From Paralithodes platypus (taxonomy: Eukaryota; Arthropoda; Malacostraca; Decapoda; Lithodidae): a stretch of DNA of 64,000 bases. This document shows positions 55,274-64,000 of the stretch, piece by piece; position 1 is the first letter of the stretch, and each line of letters starts with the position of its first letter. Both the position numbers and the translations under genes were made by a program. The stretch lies in contig CM064573.1 of the NCBI GenBank assembly GCA_032716605.1, forward strand, positions 2,407,807-2,471,806, given 5' to 3'. The notes beneath the pieces were generated by a model. The model was not told where the DNA came from, ran no database searches, and worked only from the letters and a program-made list of their open reading frames with translations.

Positions 55274-55598
55274 CGGCTGAGGCTCTGAATTTTATTTTTA
55301 TTTATTATTATTAATAATTAAATAAATTAAAGGTAAATCTACAGTTATACTACCCCTCCCCCACTACCTCCCCCCTTCAAAACACGCCTTTTAGCGTGTT
55401 TTTGGATGGTTCAGCAGACGCGGAAACAGGAAAAAAACTTATTTTGACAAAAATGTATCACCAACCAGATACGAGTTTTTCAGGTAATTTGTTGTTGTTT
55501 TTTATTTTTTATTTGATATACAGTATTGTTTAATACCGAGGACCGTCGCATTTTAATATTTTTAACATTAGCCTAATCTAACCTAACTTAACCTAACC
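55274..55598. other. No gene; one arm of a distant inverted repeat
   Basis: GTAAATCTACAGTTATACTA (~55333) is the inverse of TAGTATAACTGTAGATTTAT (~56670). AT-rich otherwise, ending in CCTAA-like repeats. Confidence 0.5.
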
Positions 55599-56400
55599 CA
55601 GGGTGTCAAAGCAATTAACTCTGAGTTGAGTAGCACTATTTTCCTGAATCCAGTAGTATTAACGCGCGGATGAATGGCGAGCGCCTAGGTTAAATATGCA
55701 ATTTCCAATTTTATCGAAGAATAGGTCTAGATGGGATGGTGGCCATTTAGACAATGGCTGCCATGATGGCGCCATCTTGCAGGCTATGGAACCAAAATGG
55801 CAATAATACCGTACGACTTTGTAACTGTCAGTCAGGCCTAATTATATTTTGTGTAGGCTAGGCCTATTTTGTGTTAATACTATTCAGTCTTTTCAGATAG
55901 CCTAATCTTATTATCTGAGAAAATTGAGAAATTGATTAGCCTATCGATTAATCAACCGTCAATTCAATGAACCAGGGTGTCAAACGACGCTGTTTTTTTG
56001 AGTGATAACGCAGATGCACTTTTTGTATAATGATAACAGAAACTCACCCAGCCCTTTTTTTTTAAGAAACAAAAAAGGTAAATTGACATAATTTTGGTCT
56101 CCATATTTTCCATTTTGATTGCTTTTAGATTGCAAGAAATACTGTTTTAGACACCTAAATTCTCAAAAAAATCACGGGGGGGCATGCCCCCGGACCCCCC
56201 TAGACCTCGCGCCTTCGCCGCTCCGTCGCGCTATAATTATAACAAAATAATAAACCATAATGATAACACAATTCATATTTTGTGGATTGACACCCTGCAA
56301 TGAACGAATATTTTTTGTTAGCATATGGGTAGCATTAATAAGATTAATTGTAAAGTGAAGTTGAGTAGCATTACAATAATCGGCCTCGTTTTACACCCTG
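55599..56400. mobile_element. hAT-type MITE in telomere-like repeats, hosting another
   Basis: ACCTAACC at 55591-55598 and 56401-56408 is an 8-bp duplication. Ends CAGGGTGTCAAAGCAATTAA and inverted CAGGGTGTAAAACGAGGCCG. It contains the copy 55973-56297. Confidence 0.85.
55973..56297. mobile_element. hAT-type MITE, nested copy
   Basis: CAATGAAC at 55965-55972 and 56298-56305; ends CAGGGTGTCAAACGACGCTG and inverted CAGGGTGTCAATCC. Interior has GGGGGGGCATGCCCCCGGAC and a CCTCGCGCCTTCGCCGCTCC stretch, GC-rich against the AT-rich flanks. Confidence 0.88.
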
Positions 56401-56485
56401 ACCTAACCTAACCTAACCGAAAACTAACCTGTCTCGCGACGACGCGACCGGTCAAAACCCAGCTCACGTTCCCTGTTTATGGGTG

Positions 56486-56516
<31 letters not shown>

Positions 56517-57000
56517 GTTTATGGGTTCGCGAAGGTTTGTAAAATTGTAATACTTCAATGCATCTATTTCAAGTCAAATATACATTTCCGCGCATCATCA
56601 AACCATACTAAGTCTACTACTAATAATATTAACCCATTAGTACCAACAGAATAGCAACAAAATAGGGGTAGTATAACTGTAGATTTATCCTAAATTTTAT
56701 AGGCTAACCTCTTCTCTTGGCCTACAAAACGTTTAGCCTAGATCTAGACTAGTGAACAGTGTAAGACATAGCCTACACATAAAAGAGAAAAAGGACAGTA
56801 AAATATTAGCTAATTGAATTAATTGAATGGGAAGCATCATTAGGTATGGCCGACAAGTCACAAGATAACTTCCACAACAATGATCTAACTGCACAATTAC
56901 AGCCATGTCCCTATCCTATAGGCCCTAGCTACCCTATAGTATACGACTCTATATAATGCCCTAATGTTCTATTAGTATTGAAACAGTCAGAAATGTTATA
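56401..57000. other. Telomere-like tract and 43-bp tandem repeat, no gene
   Basis: A CCTAA tract at 56401-56420, then AACCCAGCTCACGTTCCCTG-TTTATGGGT twice (56455 and 56498). The rest is AT-rich with scattered GCCTA. Confidence 0.55.
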
Positions 57001-57010
57001 ATATACTTAC

Positions 57011-57022
57011 GTAGTTCATCAT
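57011..57022 (-). other. Possible first coding exon end (ATG ATG AAC TAC)
   Basis: Minus strand: CCACCCATGATGAACTAC|gtaagt, a start codon 12 bases before a perfect donor. Phase 0, so it could join the exon at 45064. Speculative. Confidence 0.2.
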
Positions 57023-57217
57023 GGGTGGATAATAACAGCAATAACTACCAACTCGCCCGTGTTTGGTTGTGACTTATGGGACCGGGACCCTTCTTCTTCT
57101 TCCTCAAGTTCCTCATCCACAGTCCACTACTCTCATGTACACATTGGCCATTGGTCTATATTTACTGTACTCTATAGGACTGACGCTGGTACTATCAGAC
57201 ATGATATATCTAAAGCA

Positions 57218-57400
57218 GAAGTGCCTATCTATCTATTGCCGGACGCCGTGATTCTCAAAGGGGTGGCCACGAACGAATCGCCCCCATGCACCTCTGTCCC
57301 CAGTCAGTTGACTCCTTCCATCCAGCACCGCTTTCATGTATATTCTTAACTCCATCCTTCCATCTCTCTCTCGGTTTACCTCTCACACGTAGCCTACACA
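57218..57400 (-). pseudogene. RTE-like LINE 3' end
   Basis: Plus strand reads CTATCTATTGCCGGACGCCG; the minus strand matches 59840-59985 with mutations. Confidence 0.75.
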
Positions 57401-57704
57401 AGCATATAGACAGTGGTTACAATACTACGCCAGCCTTACGGTTTGGTGGAGGGAGGGACTGATCCTTCAGGGCATAAACCCCTGAGTGGGGGCTGTCCCC
57501 GGGTGGGAGGGGGGGGAGTAAAACTATATTTTTGACCTAGGACCACAACTATTGAACGAATTGAAAATCTTTTTTGACTGACCGTTGCATTGACTCACCA
57601 AATGTGTGAAGTTTGGTGAAAATCTGTCGAACGGTCTAGGAGGAGTTTCCAGACAGACAGACAGACGAACGAGTGGAACGACAGACATTTCGGCCGGCAA
57701 TATA
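57401..57704. other. No gene seen
   Basis: Contains GACAGACAGACAGACGAACGA-like short repeats and a G-run; no ORF. Confidence 0.5.
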
Positions 57705-57917
57705 CAGTTGCGGACATAAGTCCCTTTCCACCCCTCGATCCCTAAACCGTAGATCTGGCAGCGCTGGGTGAGTGGCCGACTTTCTCACACAGATAATCAG
57801 ACTTGAGCTGACCACCTGAGTCTGATTATCTGTGTGAGAAAGTCGGTCGCTCACCCAGCGCTGCCAGATCTATGGTTTAGGGATCGAGGGGTGGAAAGGG
57901 ACTAACTTCCGCAACTG
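57705..57917. mobile_element. Tc1/mariner-type MITE with ~100-bp arms
   Basis: TA at 57703-57704 and 57918-57919. Ends CAGTTGCGGACATAAGTCCC and inverted CAGTTGCGGAAGTTAGTCCC. The two arms pair almost completely (CTGGCAGCGCTGGGTGAG), leaving a short loop with TTGAGCTGACCACCTGAG. Confidence 0.92.
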
Positions 57918-57919
57918 TA

Positions 57920-58187
57920 CCACAATACGGGTTGAATGATACCACGTATCTGCTTACGAAGAGTTGATTATATTTAGCATTGAATATTGTCATGCATAGG
58001 CCTACAAAGATAAAGAAGGAAGCTATTGTGGGTTGAGTCTGTTTCACACTGTTTCACTATCAATAAAGAAAGGGGGCCAGTAATAAAGGGAAACATGAAG
58101 ACCTCGACCCTCCCCATTCCCCAAACTCACTTCTGATTCTGAATCAATCCCTGAATCCTCTGCATAAAGGTTCCGCATAGAGAATAT
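57920..58187. other. No gene seen
   Basis: Unique-looking spacer before the LINE; ends in the target word ATAGAGAATAT (58177-58187). Confidence 0.5.
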
Positions 58188-58194
58188 TACACTC

Positions 58195-59985
58195 AGGAAT
58201 CTGAGTGTAAAATGGAGGGAGAGTAAGAAACTGTTCTGGAAAGAAGTCAAGAAAGTTAGGGAAGGTAGCAAGGGAAACAGTAAGGGTGTGAAAGATAAGA
58301 ATGGGATAATGCTAGCCGAGAAGCAAGAGAGAGTCGAAAGATGGAGGGAGTACTTCAGTGAGTTGCTAAATGAAAGGAATGAAGAGCCAGCAAACATAGC
58401 TGGATATGGTATGGGAGGGAGAAGAAGAGAAGTAGTGGAGGAGGAGGTGGGGATCAGGAGGTCAGAAGTGTGGGAAGCCATGAAAAGAGTGAAGTTGGGG
58501 AAAGCACCAGGAACAGATGGAGTGTGTGGGGAAATGTTGAGGTATGGTGGTGAGATAGTGATAGAATGGGTATGGAAAATGTGCAAACTAGCATGGGAGA
58601 AGGGGAGTGCACCCGATGACTGGAAGACTGGCATAATAGTCCCCCTATATAAGGGCAAAGGGGAAAGAGGAGTGTGTGGTAACCACCGAGGAATATGTCT
58701 TCTAAGCGTAGTAGGGAAGGTATACAGTAGGGTAGTGAGAGTGAGAACGGAGAAATGGATAGGCGACGAGCAGGGAGGTTTTAGGAAGGGAAGAGGATGT
58801 GTAGATCAGATTTTTACCCTGAATTGTGTTGTGGAGAAGTATCTGGAGAAGAAACAAAAGGTGTATGTTGCCTTTATGGACTTGGAGAAGGCCTATGACA
58901 GAGTGGATAGAGAAGGTTTGTGGAAAGTACTTAGAATATACGGAGTAGAGGGCAAGTTGCTGAAAGCAGTGAAGAGCATGTATGAGGGTGCAAAGGCGGC
59001 AGTACGTGTGGAGAGTGAGCAGAGCGAGTTCTTTGACCTGAATGTTGGTTTGAAACAGGGGTGTGTGATGTCCCCGTGGTTGTTTACTGTATATATGGAT
59101 GGAGTTATGAAAGAAATACTATCAAGAGCAGTGGATGTTGGTGTATCGCTGAAAAGGGAGGGAATTGAGTGGAAGCTACCTATACTGCTGTTTGCGGATG
59201 ATACAGTTCTGATGAGTGATAATGAATGGGAGTTGCAGGGTCTGGTAAATGAGTTTGGAACAGTGTGCGAAAAACGGAATTTGAAGGTAAATACGGGGAA
59301 GAGCAAGGTTATGGTCTTCGAAAGGGGTGAAGTCACAGAGTGTGAGGTGAAGCTGAACGGTCAGGCTATGGAGATCGTCAACTCTTTTAAGTATCTGGGC
59401 AGTGTGTTGAGTAAAGATGGGACTATGGATGAAGAGGTGCGGGAGAGGGTACAACAGGGGAAGAGGGTTGTAGGAACGCTAAAAGCAGTAACAAGAAATA
59501 GGGTGGTCAGTATGGAAGTGAAGAAGTCCTTGCATGACAGTGTGGTAATCCCGACACTGACTTACGGAAGCGAAGCATGGACGTTGGTTGAGAGACTCAG
59601 ACCAAGAGTGAGAGCAGTGGAAATGAATTACTTAAGGAGTGCGTGCGGAGTTACATGGAGGGATAGACAGACTAATGAGGAAGTAAGAAGGAGGTGTGGT
59701 GTGGAGGTAGATGTGCTGGAAAGTGTGAAAAGGAACAACTTGAGATGGTTCGGCCATATGGAACGTATGGAAAGCGAGAGAATGACTAAGAGGGTGTACG
59801 AGAGCGAGGTGGAGGGACAGAGGGGGAGAGGTAGACCGAATATGAGGTGGAAGGATGGAGTGAGGAAGTACATGAACGAAGGCGGTGCTGGTTGGGGGGA
59901 GGGGCGTCGACTGACTGGGGACAGAGGTGCATGGGGGCGGTTCGTTCGTGGCCACCCCTTCGGGGATCACGGCGTCAGGCAATAG
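58195..59985 (+). CDS. RTE-like LINE RT ORF, 5'-truncated but open (copy 1)
   Basis: An uninterrupted frame of about 596 codons. Order: SVKWRESKKLFWKEV, GKAPGTDGVCGEM, FMDLEKAYDRVDREGLW, GLKQGCVMSPWLFTVYMDGV, ILLFADDTVLMSD (catalytic FADD), FKYLGSVLSKDG, YGSEAWTLVERLRP, LRWFGHMERMESERMTKRVY, GRGRPNMRWKDGVRKYMNEG, ending VRQ. The APE endonuclease is absent because the copy is 5'-truncated. A 12-base in-frame deletion (IERV region) distinguishes it from copy 2. The 3' end is (GATA)n. ATAGAGAATAT lies at 58177-58187 and 59998-60008, a likely target duplication. It is the only long intact RT frame in the window. Confidence 0.9.
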   Translation, partial: RNLSVKWRESKKLFWKEVKKVREGSKGNSKGVKDKNGIMLAEKQERVERWREYFSELLNERNEEPANIAGYGMGGRRREVVEEEVGIRRSEVWEAMKRVKLGKAPGTDGVCGEMLRYGGEIVIEWVWKMCKLAWEKGSAPDDWKTGIIVPLYKGKGERGVCGNHRGICLLSVVGKVYSRVVRVRTEKWIGDEQGGFRKGRGCVDQIFTLNCVVEKYLEKKQKVYVAFMDLEKAYDRVDREGLWKVLRIYGVEGKLLKAVKSMYEGAKAAVRVESEQSEFFDLNVGLKQGCVMSPWLFTVYMDGVMKEILSRAVDVGVSLKREGIEWKLPILLFADDTVLMSDNEWELQGLVNEFGTVCEKRNLKVNTGKSKVMVFERGEVTECEVKLNGQAMEIVNSFKYLGSVLSKDGTMDEEVRERVQQGKRVVGTLKAVTRNRVVSMEVKKSLHDSVVIPTLTYGSEAWTLVERLRPRVRAVEMNYLRSACGVTWRDRQTNEEVRRRCGVEVDVLESVKRNNLRWFGHMERMESERMTKRVYESEVEGQRGRGRPNMRWKDGVRKYMNEGGAGWGEGRRLTGDRGAWGRFVRGHPFGDHGVRQ

Positions 59986-60008
59986 ATAGATAGATAGATA
60001 GAGAATAT

Positions 60009-60168
60009 CGACGATTTTGGTATCACAGGATAGATTATTCATCATATATACTATCTTCTCCACATTGTTTCAAAGATCGGAGGATATTTTTATGATCCCA
60101 TTATAGGCACAATCCCCCATAAGCGGCCCCCACATCCCTCTTCTATCTATCTATCTATTTACTCAGGC
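60009..60168. other. Spacer with minus-strand GATA-tailed end
   Basis: TTCTATCTATCTATCTATTTACTCAGG at 60140-60167 is a retroposon tail in antisense into which copy 2 inserted. Confidence 0.5.
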
Positions 60169-60178
60169 AATTCCTATT

Positions 60179-63100
60179 GCCTAACCCCCCTGGGGGTTAG
60201 GGAATAGAATATGCCCCACGTGCCTTCTGCGTGTCGTAAGAGGCGACTAAAGAGGTTGGGTCGGTGGGCTTGCGACCCCCACCCGGAAAAAATATCTAAG
60301 CAAAGAAAAACGAACGAACAGCCTCGGATGCGGACGGAACCTACGTTGACGAACCACAACCGACTAAGGACATTCCTTCGGACATTCTGAGAATGGCTAC
60401 GTGGAATGTTAGTGGCATGAATGATGGCACAAAAGAGAGAGAGGTTCTGGAAGTGTTAGTGAATGCCAGGCTGGATGTATGTGGAATGACAGAGACCAAA
60501 TGGAAAGGTTCAGATGTGAGAGAGTGGAGTGTGGAATGGGTGTGTGTGCTGGAGTGAGTGAAGGAACAGCGAGAGAAGGTGCATGTTTATTTGTAAGTAG
60601 CAAATGGAAGGAATGTGTAAGAGAGTATGGGTCTGTGGGTTCAAGGATTGTGTGGGTGAGAATGAAAGTAGGAATACAAACGTGGGTGATTGTATGCGTG
60701 TATGCCCCGACAGAGGATATACTTGAAAGAAAGAAAGAGGAGTTCTGGATGAATGTGGAGGCGTGCCTGGAGAAGTTTGACAAGAACGAAAGAATATTTC
60801 TGATTGGGGATATGAATGGTAAGGTGGGTGATACGAAAGTGGAGGGAGTGGTGGGAGGGTGGGGGGTACCATCAGAGGTGAATGGGAATGGTAGTGCACT
60901 TGTGGACGTATGTGTGGGGAGGAGGCTGTGGATAGCCAACACCTTCCGACACAGAATGATCCACAGGTACACGTGGAAACGGATGTTGACGATGAAGGAT
61001 AAGACAGTGGTGGAACGAAAGTCATTGATTGATTATGTATGTGTGGATGAACGAATGAAGAAATCTGTGATGGATGCTAGGGTGTATAGGGGTATTGGAG
61101 GGGGTCTGTCTGATCATTATGTAGTGGTAGCTAAGGTTAGGATACAAAAGAAGTGGGTGAGGAGAGCTGGAGGGAGGCGAGAGGAGGGTGGAATGGTGAG
61201 GAGGGTGGAGATCTGCAGGAGGAGGAAGTCAGGGAGGAGTACAGGAGAGCAGTGGAAAGACGACTAGGTGGGTTCGCCCTGGAAGTTATGGAGGAAGTGG
61301 AGGAGATGAGCAAGGTGTTTAAGGATGAGATCTGTGCAGCATGTGAGGAGGTGTGTGGAGTGAGGAGAAGAGGGAGGGGAGTGAAAGGTACAGCATGGTG
61401 GACAGAAGAGGTAAGAATAGCTGTGGAAGAAAAGAAGAAAGCATATAGAGAGTGGTTGGGTAGTAGAGGGAATGAAGATTCCGAGAGACAGAAACGAGCA
61501 AGGTACATGGAGAGTAAGAGGGTGGTGAAGAGAGTAGTGAAGGAAAGTAAGAGAAGAGTAGATGAGGAATTTGGAAGGAATCTGAGTGTAAAATGGAGGG
61601 AGAGTAAGAAACTGTTCTGGAAAGAAGTCAAAAAAGTTAGGGAAGGTAGCAAGGGAAACAGTAAGGGTGTGAAAGATAAGAATGGGAGAATGCTAGCCGA
61701 GAAGCAAGAGAGAGTCGAAAGATGGAGGGAGTACTTCAATGAGTTGCTAAATGTAAGGAATGAAGAGCCAGCAAACATAGCTGGATATGATATGGGAGGG
61801 AGAAGAAGAGAAGTAGTGGAGGAGGAGGTGGGGATCAGGTCAGAAGTATGGGAAGCCATGAAAAGAGTGAAGTTGGGGAAAGCACCAGGAACAGATGGAG
61901 TGTGTGGGGAAATGTTGAGGTATGGTGGTGAGATAGTGATAGAATGGGTATGGAAAATGTGCAAACTAGCATGGGAGAAGGGGAGTGCACCCGATGACTG
62001 GAAGACTGGCATAATAGTCCCCCTATATAAGGGCAAAGGGGAAATAGGAGTGTGTGCTAACCACCGAGGAATATGTCTTCTAAGCGTAGTAGGGAAGGTA
62101 TACAGTAGGGTAGTGATTGAGAGAGTGAGAGTGAGAACGGAGAAATGGATAGGCGACGAGCAGGGAGGTTTTAGGAAGGGAAGAGGATGTGTAGATCAGA
62201 TTTTTACCCTGAATTGTGTTGTGGATAAATATCTGGAGAAGAAACAAAAGGTGTATGTTGCCTTTATGGACTTGGAGAAGGCCTATGACAGAGTGGATAG
62301 AGAAGGTTTGTGGAAAGTACTTAGAATATACGGAGTAGATGGCAAGTTGCTGAAAGCGTGAAGAGCATGTATGAGGGTGCAAAGGCGGCAGTACGTGTGG
62401 AGAGTGAGCAGAGCGAGTTCTTTGACCTGAATGTTGGTTTGAAACAGGGGTGTGTGATGTCCCCGTGGTTGTTTACTGTATATATGGATGGAGTTATGAA
62501 AGAAATACTACCAAGAGCAGTGGATGTTGGTGTATCGCTGAAAAGGGAGGGAATTGAGTGGAAGCTACCTATACTGCTGTTTGCGGATGATACAGTTCTG
62601 ATGAGTGATAATGAATGGGAGTTGCAGGGTCTGGTAAATGAGTTTGGAACAGTGTGCGAAAAACGGAATTTGAAGATAAATGCGGGGAAGAGCAAGGTTA
62701 TGGTCTTCGAAAGGGGTGAAGTCACAGAGTGTGAGGTGAAGCTGAACGGTCAGGCTATGGAGATCGTCAACTCTTTTAATTATCTGGGCAGTGTGTTGAG
62801 TAAAGATGGGACTATGGATGAAGCAGTTCGGGAGAGGGTACAACAGGGGAAGAGGGTTGTAGGAACGCTAAAAGCAGTAACAAGAAATAGGGTGGTCAGT
62901 ATGGAAGTGAAGAAGTCCTTGCATGACAGTGTGGTAATCCCGACACTGACTTACGGAAGCGAAGCATGGACGTTGGTTGAGACTCAGACCAAGAGTGAGA
63001 GCAGTGGAAATGAATTACTTAACCTCTGAAGTGCGCATGGGGGTAATTAGACACCTCTCCCTGTGCGCATGTATTTGAGGTGTTTCCGTCACTAAAATAT

Positions 63101-63990
63101 TCATTGTACCATTAATAGCATTAATACTTATCCATATGCGCCTATTATGGGTTGATTATAAAGGTATTAACCTGAAACAACAATAAAACGAGTGAAAACA
63201 GCGTTTGGATGGTCAAAATCGGAGATATAGCCCTCGAGTTGTATAAAGTATGGGTGAGGCAAGCTGCTTTCCCGCCAATTTCCCCCAAGGCCACTGAGAC
63301 ACAGTTGATCGATACTCTCTCTCTCTCTCTTGCATTCGCTTGCTATCAGTGATGACCACACCCTGCAACCGGATTTCTAATGTTAGCATGAAAATATACC
63401 TCAGAATAAGGGAATAACAGGGAAAATAAGTGATAACTGAAGGAGAGGAGGAAAGTGGGGAAGGAGGGGAGGTAGAGGACTGAGATTTTGCATGGCCCAG
63501 GGGCCAAAAAAAAAAAAAAAAAAAAAATTGATGTCAAAAGTTGATTTCTTTTTCTCTCTGACTCTTAAGAGTCTCCCCGCAGTCCGCCGGGGGAACTCTT
63601 AAGAGTCTCCCCGTAGTTCCCGGGTTAACGACTGCGTGCGGAGTTACATGGAGGGATAGACAGACTAATGAGGAAGTAAGAAGGAGGTGTGGTGTGGAGG
63701 TAGATGTGCTGGAAAGTGTGAAAAGGAACAACTTGAGATGGTTCGGCCATATGGAACGTATGGAAAGCGAGAGAATGACTAAGAGGGTGTACGAGAGCGA
63801 GGTGGAGGGACAGAGAGGGAGAGGTAGACCGAATGAGAGGTGGAAGGATAGAGTGAGGAAGTACATGAACGAAGGCGGTGCTGGTTGGGGGGAGGGGCGT
63901 CGACTGGATGGAGACAGAGGTGCATGGGGGCGGTTCGTTCGTGGCCACCTCTTCGGGGATCACGGCGTCAGGCAATAGATAGATAGATAG
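60179..63990 (+). pseudogene. RTE-like LINE, near full length (copy 2)
   Basis: AATTCCTATT at 60169-60178 and 63991-64000 is a 10-bp duplication. The 5' UTR contains CACGTGCCTTCTGCGTGTCG. The likely start is 60393 (MATWNVSGMNDG). APE motifs: MTETKWKG, CVYAPTED, LIGDMNGKVGD, SLIDYVCVDE, LSDHYVVVAKV. The RT domain is as in copy 1. Lesions: frameshifts ~60510-60550 and ~61150-61230, one-base deletion at ~62357, two-base deletion near 62982, and a TTAA insertion 63023-63624. Without that insertion the element is ~3.2 kb, a normal RTE length. Confidence 0.88.
63023..63624. mobile_element. TTAA-flanked insertion in LINE copy 2
   Basis: TTAA at 63019-63022 and 63625-63628; copy 1 (59629-59632) supplies the unfilled site ATTACTTAAGGAGTGCG. 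Ends CCTCTGAAGTGCGC and inverted CCCGGGAACTACGG match only weakly, so ends or family are uncertain. Internal direct repeat CTCTTAAGAGTCTCCCCG (63562, 63596). No ORF. Confidence 0.7.
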
Positions 63991-64000
63991 AATTCCTATT

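Noticed and set aside
52395..56420. True chromosome end
   Set aside because: CCTAA tracts are short, scattered, in both directions, and flanked by unique and repeat DNA; they are interstitial.
60409..62036. Long minus-strand Ser/Pro/Thr-rich frames opposite the RTE LINEs
   Set aside because: Antisense shadows of GA-rich LINE coding sequence; the plus strand carries the RT and APE motifs.

Overview
The window is eukaryotic, AT-rich and dominated by transposable elements. It is most likely from a decapod crustacean. Grounds: canonical GT/AG introns, pentameric TTAGG/CCTAA tracts (the arthropod telomere repeat), tRNA-headed SINEs, RTE-like LINEs with GATA tails, and conserved animal exons. The clade is an inference from repeat style; no species is named.

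Host genes. (1) Plus strand, 5822-20984: the 3' part of a transmembrane channel-like (TMC) gene. Five exons join in consistent phase: 5822-6059, 9569-9657, 16452-16537, 18026-18816 and 20373-20984 (stop). They encode the last TMC-domain segment and a long disordered cytoplasmic tail; the 5' exons lie left of the window. (2) Minus strand: two conserved exons of the MBF1/EDF1 transcriptional coactivator (39645-39805 and 36121-36214). Its first and last exons were not found. (3) Minus strand, 44983-45064: an unrecognised exon with strong splice sites.

Layout. 1-5.5 kb: an element with about 60-bp inverted ends and a Jockey-like LINE relic carrying two TTAA-flanked insertions. 5.8-21 kb: the Tmc locus, with a complete 4.2-kb piggyBac element (dead transposase, TIRs and TTAA intact) in one intron and one of its MITEs in another. 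21-33 kb: intergenic MITEs, often nested, plus a minisatellite grown from MITE sequence. 33.3-35.9 kb: a YIDD-type (Penelope-like) reverse transcriptase relic split by a TA-flanked DNA element. 36-45 kb: MBF1 exons among LINEs and one 100-N gap. 46.5-49.6 kb: a full-length Tigger/pogo element. 50.9-54.6 kb: long-TIR, Mutator-like MITEs. 55-56.4 kb: one hAT MITE nested in another that sits in telomere-like repeats. 58.2-64 kb: two very similar RTE-like LINEs.

The genes form no pathway. The value of the window is its insertion record: exact target duplications, in-window or within-family empty sites and nested order show which families moved and in what sequence. I found no wholly new system. 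The most unusual items are a Tigger PCNA-box tail behind an in-frame stop, a MITE-derived minisatellite, inverted telomere-like tracts inside a hairpin element, and a MITE filled/empty site pair in a duplicated Tmc exon end.
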